Of a stretch of DNA of 64,000 nt, positions 45,722-55,056 are shown one piece after another. The stretch spans positions 1-64,000 of the forward strand of contig CANPDB010000001.1 of NCBI GenBank assembly GCA_947572725.1, read 5' to 3'. The translations under genes and the position numbers were made by a program. The stretch is from an uncultured Clostridium sp. GTDB lineage: Bacteria > Bacillota > Clostridia > TANB77 > CAG-508. Every line of letters starts with the position of its first letter. The stretch's first letter is position 1. The notes below the pieces were generated by a model. The model made no database searches, was not told the origin of the DNA, and saw only the letters and a list, made by a program, of their open reading frames with translations.

Positions 45722-48128
45722 TTATATATCTGTTTTTTCATTTCCTACATTTTTATATAGGATTTCTTCTTCGTCTAATTTTTCGATTTCTTCTTCTGGT
45801 AGCATATCGTCAATTTCTAATTTAAAAGCTAACATTCTTCTTCTGCCACCGTTGTAATATTTTAAAATTTCATAATAAGTTCTGTTTTTGTCTTTTTGTG
45901 TCTGAATGTATCCAAGTTCTGCTAATTGTTTCTTTACTGCTAATGGAGATAATTGGTTTTGTTCCATAAGTTCATTGAATTTGTTAGGAAGAACGTAAAA
46001 ATATCCCTTTTCATAAAGTCCATATTTTTCCGTTGTATCTCCTTCTGCACGCTTTGTCATAGTTTCAAAGTCTTCTCTTCTTTCTTCTTCTTCGTTGTAT
46101 TTATAGTTAATATTGTGTCTATCAAATTTCAATTCATTTTGAATTAACCAACTACAAATTAATTGATAAGCCCTTTCTACATCTGACGTTTCTTCTTCCT
46201 TTGGTAATTCCTCTAGTATATTTAATCCCATATTGATTGAACTTTCTAAATCTGTATCAAAAAAATATTTACCTATTAAACTATCTGCTAATACTATACT
46301 AGCCATTGCTTGAATGTATGAACTGATAGTCCCTTTACTGCACCTATTCGTCAATTCTTCCTCTATGTAGTCGTATTCTTCTGACAATTTTTTATAACCA
46401 TTGTTGGAATATTCATTTATTAATTTTTCAATGAACACAGGTCCTGCTGTTCCATATTCTGTTTTAGTTACTTTATAGATGTTTTTTGCTTGTTGCTCAT
46501 TCTCGAACGGCTTACCGTAAATGTCTAAAACTCTGTTTTTTGCTCCCGCATGGTGGTTAATATCGACTAGAGGTTCTTCTCCGAGTTGTAATGGCTATTG
46601 TTCTCCACTTCAAATTTCTATCTAGTCCGTCCTTCTTTTCGTCCTCTTAACTTACTTTTTCCGTTCATTAAGCATATACACAAAGGTTTCAAATAGTTGT
46701 CTATTATGGGAAACTTGCTTTTCATTTACCCCAAGCACTATATCAGAAAACAACGAAACTAATCTTTCAAATCCTACTAGGGTACTATTAAACGTAACCT
46801 TTAATTCCTCTGGATTTCCCCATGCACTTAATGAAGCATATAAACTAGCACTTTTTCCACTTTTACTTGAACCCCATAAGTTCACAATAAAAGTTCTACT
46901 TCCAATATATCTTAATAGAGGTGGTACGAATCCACTTGCTAAAACCACTCTAAAAATATCATTACTTCTTAATGGTTTCATTACTTCAACCCATTTTTCT
47001 ATTGTTCCACTTTTTGCATATCCTCTTAACCACGACATTGAGTTTTCTTCTGCGTCAAGTATTACCTCTCCACTTGCATAAGGAATGAATATTTTGTCAT
47101 TAACCCAACCAAGCCTATCAATAGTTTGTATCGTTGGTATTTTATCGTAGTTTTCTTGCTCCAACTTTGACAAAAATTCTATCCAGTCGGCATTGTTGTT
47201 ACTTGTAATAGGTAAACCTCTATTTCCTAGTGTTACAATATTTTGTCTATTATTAATAATATTCTTATCTACTTTCAATGTTCTCCATTCTTTTTTGTTA
47301 GGTTTATAATAAAGTAATTCCATTTTTTCTTCTCCAGTTTCTATGTTTTCTAAAATTGACTTTATTAAAACTATACTAGGACTAAATTTTACCCATACCA
47401 CTTCGCCTTTCCTATTTATATAACTACTGTATATTTTACCATCCTCTATTTTATATGAATTTGGAATTTTTAAATCAATATTTATTTCTTCTTCTCCTAG
47501 TAATATTTTCTCTTGATAAATACCTTTTTTTCTTTTAGGCTTGTCTACTGCTCCTACTTGTAGTTCTATTTTCTTTTCATAAAGCGAGGTCTCTTTTTCT
47601 AGTTCTTCTAACTTCTCTAACACTTCTTTATCATTGCCAACCATTTCAAAAACATCAGTTATATCTCCTTTTTCTTTTAAATCTCCCCATTTTTTAGTTA
47701 AATCTAAAATCTTGACTGTGTTTGACTTGGTTAGGAGATTTGCAACTTTTGTTGCAAATTCCTTCCCTACTTTGTCATTATCTGGTATAATGAGTATATC
47801 AGTACTTGACAAAGTGTCTGTTAGGTCTTGTGGTAATGGACCTTTTACGCCGTCCAGCGATGGTTGTTGCCACAAGTCCTTTTTCTTTTAGAGTTTTAAC
47901 ATCTTTTTCCCCCTCTACAAAGTAAATCTTTTGTGCTTTTTCTACAGCTTTTATAACAGAAGGCAAATTGTATAAAACTCTATCTACACCTTTAAGTCCA
48001 CTTACCCATTTGTTATTAACAAACTTGGAACTTCTAAATTTTTTCTCTTTTCCGTTCTGTGTTCTTGTTTGTCTGTATAATGGGTCTCCTTTCTTATCAG
48101 TATAGATGTAATCTGTTTTTTCTGACAT
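45722..48128 (-). CDS. Toprim-DUF927 replication helicase-like protein with four +1 CGG sites
   Basis: Reads as one 800-residue protein if the C of four in-frame CGG codons is skipped: 47852-47850, 46663-46661, 46629-46627 and 46583-46581. N-terminal Toprim domain (KIYFVEGEKDVKTL, then TTIAG-GVKGPL across site 1, DILIIPDNDKVGK). DUF927 ATPase with Walker A WGSSKSGKSA at about 420. The junctions YMLNE-GKSKL, RKEG-GLDRN and ITT-GEEPLV give the usual DUF927 motifs (family GKGxxR, W-R-T-I-A-I-x-T-G-E). Triplet reading breaks it into five pieces. Frames line up exactly after each skip. It probably unwinds or primes DNA for element replication. Confidence 0.88.
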
Positions 48129-48140
48129 TTGTATACCTCC

Positions 48141-48320
48141 CTATATATTTCTTTTTGTACATTCCTCGTCTAGTGTTTTGTTAATATCTTCTAGTATCTC
48201 TTTTGGTGGTACTTCTCCTTTGTCTATGTCCCACATTCCTATTGCACCATTTTCCATTGAACTTTTTTTAAAAAGTTCTCTCATCTTTTCGTCTCCACCA
48301 ATTAACATTGCATAGTACAT
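48141..48320 (-). CDS. Small protein, 59 aa
   Basis: ATG 48320 directly follows the TAG of the Toprim gene, with AAGGAGGTGGATTAG before it. Motif MYYAMLIGGDEKMRELFKK; acidic C-terminal half. Sits between the two Toprim genes. No family recognised. Confidence 0.55.
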   Translation of the reverse strand: MYYAMLIGGDEKMRELFKKSSMENGAIGMWDIDKGEVPPKEILEDINKTLDEECTKRNI

Positions 48321-49052
48321 CTAATCCACCTCCTTATCTGTCATAAAGTTTTCAATACTACTGTCTAAAACTTCTTTTAGTTGTTGGTCGTCATTGACAA
48401 TATTTCTTAAATCCTCAATGTCGCCACCTTCTTTTAAGTCTTGGTATATTGAAGTCAGTTCTAATATACCTACTTTATTAGCTACATCTGAAATTTCTTC
48501 AAATGTATTTTCTGCGAACTCTCTCGAATTGTTGTCATTGTCTGCAACAATAAGAACATTGGCATATTTCAAATATTTGTTATATTTGCTTGTCCACTTG
48601 TCTGTCCCTTTAAATGGTACTGTGGTAGCAACATATCCTAATTCATTGAGGATATCTGCTTTACTTTCTCCTTCTGTTACGAAGATTACATCTCCATCTT
48701 CTTTTGACTTTAGCAAGTTAGGTAAATTGTAAGGAATAGTTTTTACTTTTCCTAAACCAGTTTTAAATTCTCCATTTCCTAACGGTCTTACTGCATAAAA
48801 TGGTTGTTCTGCGTTTTTCATTCTATGAATTTCATATACAACCTCGCCTTCCTCGTTTGTGTACGGATATTTTGCTACTACTGTTGCATTATACCCTCCT
48901 TCTTTTTGAACTTTACTCAATGTTGCTACATTTAATTCAATTTTTGGATTTTGTTCCATTTCTTTTTCCTCCTCTTTCTTATTTAATTTTTCTGCTACTA
49001 CTTCGTTGTTTTCTTTTAAAGTCTTTTCGACTTCGTTTTTTAATTTTCCCAT
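48321..49052 (-). CDS. Toprim-domain protein (primase part)
   Basis: 243 residues; AAGGAGGGACCCCAA precedes the ATG, which overlaps the end of the CHC2 gene. Toprim fold: VIFVTEGESKADILNELG at about 123 (catalytic Glu) and LIVADNDNNSREFAE (D-x-D). Together with the CHC2 finger gene upstream it rebuilds a DnaG-like primase split in two proteins. Confidence 0.85.
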   Translation of the reverse strand: MGKLKNEVEKTLKENNEVVAEKLNKKEEEKEMEQNPKIELNVATLSKVQKEGGYNATVVAKYPYTNEEGEVVYEIHRMKNAEQPFYAVRPLGNGEFKTGLGKVKTIPYNLPNLLKSKEDGDVIFVTEGESKADILNELGYVATTVPFKGTDKWTSKYNKYLKYANVLIVADNDNNSREFAENTFEEISDVANKVGILELTSIYQDLKEGGDIEDLRNIVNDDQQLKEVLDSSIENFMTDKEVD

Positions 49053-49068
49053 TTGGGGTCCCTCCTTC

Positions 49069-49282
49069 TTAATCTTTGTATAGGTCTTTTAATCTTAAAC
49101 CTATTGCGTTCATAATTTGTTCTGCACTGCAACCGTGCAAAACAATATATGAGCGTTTTATCTTCTACCTCTTTTATTGAAAGACTTGGTCTGTTATCAT
49201 TATGTGCTGGACATCTTGCCATATATTGTGGGTGTTCTCCACTCACACACTCTAATCTTTTAAGAATGTCATCTGTTTGCAT
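49069..49282 (-). CDS. CHC2 primase zinc-finger protein with +1 CGG frameshift
   Basis: 70 residues if the C of CGG 49135-49133 is skipped. CHC2 ligands: C24-P-x-H27 (MARCPAHN), C47 and C51 (YCFA-GCS); the fourth ligand lies directly behind the skipped site, so triplet reading destroys the zinc site. The frame then runs EQIMNAIGLRLKDLYKD to the TAA. Pairs with the Toprim gene downstream as a split primase. Confidence 0.85.
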
Positions 49283-49460
49283 ATTTTTTACCTCCTTTCG
49301 TTTTTGATATTTTCTATATTACTACGAAAAATAATATAAAAAAATAATACGACAAAAAAAGTTTTTTATTTTACGACAAAAAATGTTGTTTTTACTTGTT
49401 GTTAGTTGACTTTTTAACAAAAAAAATTTAAAATAGTATTTGTAAATATGGAGGAATTAT

Positions 49461-50627
49461 ATGAATTATAAATTAGATGTTAAACTTTCAAAAACAATAT
49501 TATCATTAGATTTTATTAAAAATCTTCCTATTGATTTATTTGAGAATAATACAATTAACTCAATATATAAAGAAATATTGCAAAAAATCTCTTTTATTAA
49601 AGGAAATTTTTACAATATAGTATTTATAAAAACTAGAAAAAAATCTTTAGAATCCTTTTATTTAGCATTTTCTAAAAAGACTATAAAAACATTTTCCCTA
49701 AAATATAAAGGATATTATAAATCAAAACATAATTTGGCTGGGACTACAATTATTACTTTACTAAACAATTATAGAACTATATCTTCCTATATAAATAACA
49801 CTATAAATGCTATACATGATACAACTCCAATAGTTACTACAAAAACTTATATTAACTGTCTCTATTTACAATTATATCTACTATCTAAAAGCAATCTCTT
49901 TATAATTTATGATATTTTTAAACGAATAGATTTATATAATTATGGACAAGAAATAAATGCAGAATTATCTAATGAAACTAAAACAACATCTGCTTTAGAT
50001 TATAATAAATGCATGAAAGATATTTTAATAAAAGAAATTACTGATTTGCAAAGCTCAATTGAACAAGTCGATATTATATTTTCTCCAACTTCTAAAAGGG
50101 GTTACAAAAAATTCACTAACTCTAATATTCAATTACCCTCTAGCACCATAAAATATTATCTACCAACTTATGGTACAAAGTTAAAACCATATTATTATAA
50201 ATATACAATTTTATCATTTAAAGATTTGTTTAGTGTATCAATATATCAAATATATTTATTTAATAAAGTAATTAGTAAATGTTCTTTAGTTAGTTGTAGC
50301 AAGTACTTTGTTTCAAAAAAAAGAAAAGATGAACATTTTTGTAATACTAGCTGTAAAGAAAAATTTTATCAAGAGCCTTTGCCTATTAATAATACTTTAA
50401 GGCGTGAAAATCAACAACTAATAAAACAAATAAAAGACTTTTTAAAAAAACCAAAATTCAAAAATGGAACCAAAATTAAACAAGAAGATAGATTAAAAGA
50501 ATTAGAAAAGTTTGAAAATTCATTGGCTAGTAAAAAACAATATCTTTCTGATAAAGCCTTAAAAAGTTGGTTAGTAAAAAGGCGAAACAAATATTTGGAA
50601 ATTTTTTCTAAAAAGAAAAACAAATAA
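49461..50627 (+). CDS. DUF6076-like protein of element 2
   Basis: 388 residues; GGAGG precedes the ATG. Long Lys/Asn-rich N-terminal part. C-terminal zinc block C-x4-C ... F-C-x3-C (SLVSCSKYF, HFCNTSCKEK, residues about 275-300) and a basic helical tail. The same plan as the 1420 protein of element 1, with little sequence identity visible. It is transcribed opposite to the primase operon from a shared divergent region (49283-49460). Confidence 0.55.
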   Translation: MNYKLDVKLSKTILSLDFIKNLPIDLFENNTINSIYKEILQKISFIKGNFYNIVFIKTRKKSLESFYLAFSKKTIKTFSLKYKGYYKSKHNLAGTTIITLLNNYRTISSYINNTINAIHDTTPIVTTKTYINCLYLQLYLLSKSNLFIIYDIFKRIDLYNYGQEINAELSNETKTTSALDYNKCMKDILIKEITDLQSSIEQVDIIFSPTSKRGYKKFTNSNIQLPSSTIKYYLPTYGTKLKPYYYKYTILSFKDLFSVSIYQIYLFNKVISKCSLVSCSKYFVSKKRKDEHFCNTSCKEKFYQEPLPINNTLRRENQQLIKQIKDFLKKPKFKNGTKIKQEDRLKELEKFENSLASKKQYLSDKALKSWLVKRRNKYLEIFSKKKNK

Positions 50628-50753
50628 TATAACCACATACACGAGAATTACATTAGAGGTCATTTCGTAGCTTAATAATATAAATTAATATAGGGTAGAA
50701 GTCGCTTAAACTCTACCCTATTTTTCTATTCTTTTTCATATTATAATAATACT

Positions 50754-51227
50754 TTATAATTTCTTTGTACGCGTAAAATCTTTCAATTCTTCCTCACTCA
50801 TAATTTTTAATACTTCCATATTATCAATTATATTTTCTGCATAAAGCTTAATATTCTGTGCTTGATTTTTATATTTAACTACTAATCTTTTTATATATTT
50901 TTCGTGTTCCTTTATTATAGATAAATCATATCCTACACCACGTTTATTTTTATATTCTTCTCTTTTCTCTACTTCATAAGTTCCTAAATAAAGCCAATAT
51001 TCTTCGCCCTCTGTATAAATCCTTACAAAAGATATAACATATTGCCTTGACAATTCAAATTTTGCCTCTTGTTTCCAAGCTGTCCACTCTTTTATTTTTT
51101 CTTCATTTTCTATAATTTGGTCAAGTGGTTCTTCTTTGTCTGGGTCCTTTACTAATAATCTAATTTTGTACTTATTTAATTCTTCTTTTGGTATATTTAA
51201 AATGTCATTTAAATAAATTTTTTCCAT
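50754..51227 (-). CDS. N-terminal domain of a GIY-YIG-associated nuclease family
   Basis: 157 residues. The pattern (MEKIYLNDILNIPKEELNKY ... FVRIYTEGEEYWLYLGTYEV ... VVKYKNQAQNIKLYAENI) matches the N-terminal domain of element-borne GIY-YIG nucleases. The GIY-YIG domain itself is missing and no remains follow. Probably a truncated or stand-alone version. Confidence 0.5.
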   Translation of the reverse strand: MEKIYLNDILNIPKEELNKYKIRLLVKDPDKEEPLDQIIENEEKIKEWTAWKQEAKFELSRQYVISFVRIYTEGEEYWLYLGTYEVEKREEYKNKRGVGYDLSIIKEHEKYIKRLVVKYKNQAQNIKLYAENIIDNMEVLKIMSEEELKDFTRTKKL

Positions 51228-51309
51228 AATACTTCTCCCAAATATAATTTATTTGTTCAAAGTATATCATATTTTTAGTTTTATAACAAGACCTATTTAA
51301 AACGTAAAA

Positions 51310-51621
51310 CTACTTTATATCTCTTTTTAATTTTCGTAATGCTTTCCCTAAATCTAGCCTTGTATGTAGTACAGATAAAATTACAATATCATTTCCTTTT
51401 ATATGATAAATAATCCTATGCTTTTTATAAATCAATTGTCTTATTTCATAATCTGCTACGATGTAATCCATATTTTTCCCTAATTCTGGCATTGTATCTA
51501 AAATGTCAGTATAATCAATTAATTTTCGCATATAGGATTTTGCTGATTCCTCTGTATCTTCTCTTGTTTCGTCAATAAATTCTGTAATGTGTGATATTGC
51601 ATTATCTGTCCAAATTACCAT
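51310..51621 (-). CDS. RelE/ParE-family toxin
   Basis: 103 residues. ParE fold: a first helix with DETREDTEESAKSYMRKLID, then ELGKNMDYIVADYEIRQLIYKKHRIIYHI and the C-terminal HTRLDLGKAL. The start overlaps the antitoxin stop, a classical toxin-antitoxin arrangement. Confidence 0.85.
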   Translation of the reverse strand: MVIWTDNAISHITEFIDETREDTEESAKSYMRKLIDYTDILDTMPELGKNMDYIVADYEIRQLIYKKHRIIYHIKGNDIVILSVLHTRLDLGKALRKLKRDIK

Positions 51622-51791
51622 TTATCTATTATCTCCTTTACCTCGTTACTAGTTTTTGTGTTGCCTTCTTCCATATCTTTTATCCCTTTTTGTACTTCTA
51701 ATTGTGTGTAAAGGGTGTACAAGATTTCTTCGTAACTTGATGTATCGTCTATGTTTTGAACTGTATTTAATACTAATTGTTTATCACTCAT
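51615..51791 (-). CDS. Antitoxin partner of the ParE-like toxin, 58 aa
   Basis: GAGGAGAATAACT precedes the ATG at 51791. The 58-residue acidic peptide (MSDKQLVLNTVQNIDDTSSY ... NEVKEIIDKW) ends in TGGTAA, which overlaps the ATGGTAA start of the toxin. Sequence pattern like type II antitoxins of the ParD/unknown class. It was not long enough for automatic ORF lists. Confidence 0.75.
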   Translation of the reverse strand: MSDKQLVLNTVQNIDDTSSYEEILYTLYTQLEVQKGIKDMEEGNTKTSNEVKEIIDKW

Positions 51792-51868
51792 AGTTATTCT
51801 CCTCTCTTCCGTTATATCTCTATTTTACCACAAATGTTAATATTTTACTACTACTTTTTGAACTTTTG

Positions 51869-52498
51869 TTAAGTTCTGCCCTCATATTCTCTAACAAACA
51901 TATAAAATTTTCCTCGTTTCAGCTCCAAATTTTCCATTGCTACTTTTGCTGTCTGTTCTCCTTTTTTCCATTTTATATATTGTTCTTTAAATTCCTTCGG
52001 AAGTTCAATTTTAGGTCGACCGAATTTCTTTCCTTTTGCTTTCGCCACTTCTATACCCTCCCTTTGTCTAGTTCTTATATTATCTCTTTCTTGTTCTGCT
52101 ACAAATGATAAAACTTGTAAAATTAAATCTGCGATAAAAGTTCCTAGTACGTCCTTATATTGTCTAGTATCTAATATTGGCATATCTAATACTACAATAT
52201 CAGTTTTTAAATCTTGCGTAATTTCTCTCCATTCGTTTTGAATTTCTTTATAATTTCTTCCTAATCTATCAATAGACTTGATAACCAATACATTATTTTG
52301 AGTTCTTTTCAATATCTTCTTCAAGAGTTGATATTCTTCTCTCTCGAAGTCCTTTCCACTTTTTTTATCAATAAATATGTTATCTTCTGTAATTCCAAAC
52401 TCTGTTAATGCTTGTATTTGTCTATCTTCGTTCTGCTCCTTTGTACTTACTCGTGCGTATCCATATAAGTTACTTTGAATTTGCTTTGAATTTTCCAT
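51869..52498 (-). CDS. Small serine recombinase (resolvase/invertase)
   Basis: 209 residues; AGGGAGATTTTTATTT precedes the ATG. Catalytic motif YGYARVSTKEQNEDRQ (Ser nucleophile about 19), IKSIDRLGRNY, E-helix AEQERDNIRTRQREGI, then GKKFGRPK and an HTH tail. Probably resolves multimers of the circular element or inverts a segment. Confidence 0.92.
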   Translation of the reverse strand: MENSKQIQSNLYGYARVSTKEQNEDRQIQALTEFGITEDNIFIDKKSGKDFEREEYQLLKKILKRTQNNVLVIKSIDRLGRNYKEIQNEWREITQDLKTDIVVLDMPILDTRQYKDVLGTFIADLILQVLSFVAEQERDNIRTRQREGIEVAKAKGKKFGRPKIELPKEFKEQYIKWKKGEQTAKVAMENLELKRGKFYMFVREYEGRT

Positions 52499-52740
52499 AA
52501 ATAAAAATCTCCCTTTTTATTTATTATATATGGAGAACAAAAAGTCGTAAACCATTCTGTTTAAAAAAGTGGAAGAGTTTTTGAATATGTTTAAAAAGTG
52601 ATATTCAACTTTTTTGAATACCACTTTTATAAAAGTTTTATATGTTTAAAAAATTATAGGTTTCTAAACAACCAAATCTTATCTTAATATTCTTTGTTTT
52701 TCAATTTCAAATTCTGATGATATTATAATTTCAATATAAT

Positions 52741-53232
52741 TTATTTAATTATACTTCTAAATTCTTCTCCAGTAAAATATGTATGCTCTTTGTCGTCTTT
52801 ATACATAGAAAAAGTTAATTCCTTTTCTTGTCTTTTGGTTCTTCCAGTATACAACTCTTCTTCGTCTCCATAACATTTATTGATTGTAGTTCCATTTATT
52901 GTTATGTACATACCATTTCTATCTGGGTTATTATAGGCTATTATTATTGATGGTGTTCCATCTGCTAATTTCCAATACATAGCTTTTATTATGTTTGAAC
53001 TACCATAGCCAGATACTTCACTATATAATTTTTTTATATTTGTTCTACTTTCGTCGTCTATATTTATCTTCTTTGCTATTATTTCATTATCATTTTGAGT
53101 TGAAGTAATTACATCTTTGTTACTACTAGAAATGAAGATACCTATTGATATAGCTAATAATGCGACTATAAAAATAATTAATCCTAATATTATCCCCTTT
53201 GTAATTGGTGTTTTTTCTTTTTCTCCGTTCAT
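52741..53232 (-). CDS. Membrane-anchored protein with ITSTQ motif
   Basis: 163 residues. Short N-tail, TM helix (residues 11-35), then the motif DVITSTQND just behind the membrane and a small soluble domain. Shares the post-membrane ITSTQ sequence with the following two zinc-ribbon proteins but lacks the ribbon. Confidence 0.55.
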   Translation of the reverse strand: MNGEKEKTPITKGIILGLIIFIVALLAISIGIFISSSNKDVITSTQNDNEIIAKKINIDDESRTNIKKLYSEVSGYGSSNIIKAMYWKLADGTPSIIIAYNNPDRNGMYITINGTTINKCYGDEEELYTGRTKRQEKELTFSMYKDDKEHTYFTGEEFRSIIK

Positions 53233-53289
53233 TTCCCTTTTCCCTTTATCTTTAATATTTTTCTTTATATTAACAAATTCGCTTTAATA

Positions 53290-54552
53290 TTATTCTACTG
53301 TTATTGTATTTTTTATAACTCTTTGATTATTATATTCATCTTTAATTGTTATTTCAAAAGTATGATTTCCTTTTGATAAAGTAATATTTTCTGTATTCGC
53401 AAGTAGAATATTTTGATTTTGATAATTAATTACACACGAATTTCCGCTTTCTATCTCTCTTACTGTATAAGTATATTTTGCCTTATCTTTATCTAAATTT
53501 CCTAATTCAAATTTAAAGTATATTCTTGGATTTGAAACTTTAGATAATTCTTTACTAAAATCAGATAAACTATAATTATCAAATGCTGTTTCGCTATGTG
53601 TATCTATTGATTTTAGTCTTACTTGTATATGATTTATATTCTCTTTAGAATATTCCTCATTTTCTTTTTTCTTTTCTTCGTTGCTTTTAGGATTATAAAT
53701 TTCATTATCAATCAAAAACTCATTTTCTACATTTCTTATTAAAATGCAACCTTGTTTTAAATCATGGTAAACTACTTTATATTCTGTTTCAAAAAATATA
53801 TCATTTAATGAATTTAAAAAACTCAAATAGCCATCTTGCGATGCAAAAGGTCCTAATACACTCACAGACCTTTTAAATAAGATATCTGTAATTTCAACAA
53901 ATTCCTCGGAACTTTTCTTTGTATCCATATCTACATTTAATGCTACTAATGTTTTATCAGCATAATAAAAATCTGATAACTTTTCTACTTCAAAATTTCC
54001 CTCTTGCTTATAACTAACATATAATTGATTTTCTTTTCCATCACACTTCATTTTTATAACATATATTTTTAATTTCTCATTAAAATACAAGTAACTTATA
54101 CCTTCAAATTGAATTTCTTTTTCATTAACATTTTTTTCTAATATCAATTCTTTTACTTTTTTCATATCTGATATTTCGTTGTCATAATCTAGTTCAAAAC
54201 TTTCACATGATAATATTGTGTATGGATTAAGTTCTTCTATAAATGAGTAGCCATAGATTTTTTTATTTCCTTCATCTTCCTTTTTTATAGTATCTACATT
54301 ACTTGTTGATGTAATTACTTCACTTTGAGTTTGAGTTGATGTAATTATGTCTTTACTACGATTAAATATTAAAACACCTATTGAAATTATAACTAATACA
54401 ACTATACAAACAACCACCACTAACATTAATTTACTTCTATGCTTTTTATCTTGTACTTTTTGATTTTTTATATTCTCACTAATTTTATTGCCACATTTAC
54501 CACAAAATTTTTCCTTATCTTTTAATTTATTTCCACATTTATTACAAAACAT
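53290..54552 (-). CDS. Zinc-ribbon membrane protein, large paralog
   Basis: 420 residues. N-terminal zinc ribbon MFCNKCGNKLKDKEKFCGKC (two CxxC), TM helix about 38-62, IITSTQ motif at about 72, then an extracellular domain of 330 residues. The last part reads like an Ig/beta sandwich (NTITLSKGNHTFEITIKDEYN). Part of a four-gene paralog block, possibly surface proteins or sensor-like TM proteins. Confidence 0.6.
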   Translation of the reverse strand: MFCNKCGNKLKDKEKFCGKCGNKISENIKNQKVQDKKHRSKLMLVVVVCIVVLVIISIGVLIFNRSKDIITSTQTQSEVITSTSNVDTIKKEDEGNKKIYGYSFIEELNPYTILSCESFELDYDNEISDMKKVKELILEKNVNEKEIQFEGISYLYFNEKLKIYVIKMKCDGKENQLYVSYKQEGNFEVEKLSDFYYADKTLVALNVDMDTKKSSEEFVEITDILFKRSVSVLGPFASQDGYLSFLNSLNDIFFETEYKVVYHDLKQGCILIRNVENEFLIDNEIYNPKSNEEKKKENEEYSKENINHIQVRLKSIDTHSETAFDNYSLSDFSKELSKVSNPRIYFKFELGNLDKDKAKYTYTVREIESGNSCVINYQNQNILLANTENITLSKGNHTFEITIKDEYNNQRVIKNTITVE

Positions 54553-54554
54553 TT

Positions 54555-55028
54555 TTATATTCCCTCATTTACCTTTAATCTTTTTGCTATATATGCTATT
54601 ACTACTCCTAGTGTTATTCCTAATGCTCTAATAACAGATTCTAATCCACTTAAAAAAGTTCCATAATATTGATAATATGCTTCTGCAACGGTTTCTCCAC
54701 CAATAGACCTAAGATTTTTCATTTCATTACTAGCAATTCCTATTTTATCAGCTCCATCAAATGCCATTATCACAACTATAATAGCTATTATATATAATAC
54801 AATTTTAATAATTATTAACCATTTATTTGGTTTTCTATCCTTGTTTTCATAGCAATTATTACAATACCCATTATATTTTTGATAATTTTCTTCCTTTATG
54901 TTTTTTCCACATAATTTACATTTTATATGTTTTTCTAAACTTCGTTCTTTTAACTCTGCTTTATTGCCACATTTGCCACAAAATTCTTCCTTATCTTTTA
55001 ATTCATTTCCACATTTACTACAAAACAT
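54555..55028 (-). CDS. Double zinc-ribbon membrane protein
   Basis: 157 residues. MFCSKCGNELKDKEEFCGKC, then a second ribbon (CKLCGKNI ... GYCNNC) and two TM segments with a stretch around AYYQYYGTFLSGLESVIRALG. Two bases upstream of the large paralog, so translationally linked. Confidence 0.65.
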   Translation of the reverse strand: MFCSKCGNELKDKEEFCGKCGNKAELKERSLEKHIKCKLCGKNIKEENYQKYNGYCNNCYENKDRKPNKWLIIIKIVLYIIAIIVVIMAFDGADKIGIASNEMKNLRSIGGETVAEAYYQYYGTFLSGLESVIRALGITLGVVIAYIAKRLKVNEGI

Positions 55029-55056
55029 TTTTATATCCCCTCTACACTAATATTTT

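Noticed and set aside
22281..49135. prfB-like programmed frameshift with internal Shine-Dalgarno and slippery codon
   Set aside because: No stop codon at the site, no common upstream AGGGGG-type element and no common slippery codon; the preceding codons differ at nearly every site.
50411..50638. Long ORFs antisense to real genes (for example 18743-19309 or 13330-13743 on the plus strand)
   Set aside because: They are shadows of strongly coding regions on the other strand, rich in Phe/Leu/Ser from AT-rich antisense codons, and lack ribosome binding sites or families.
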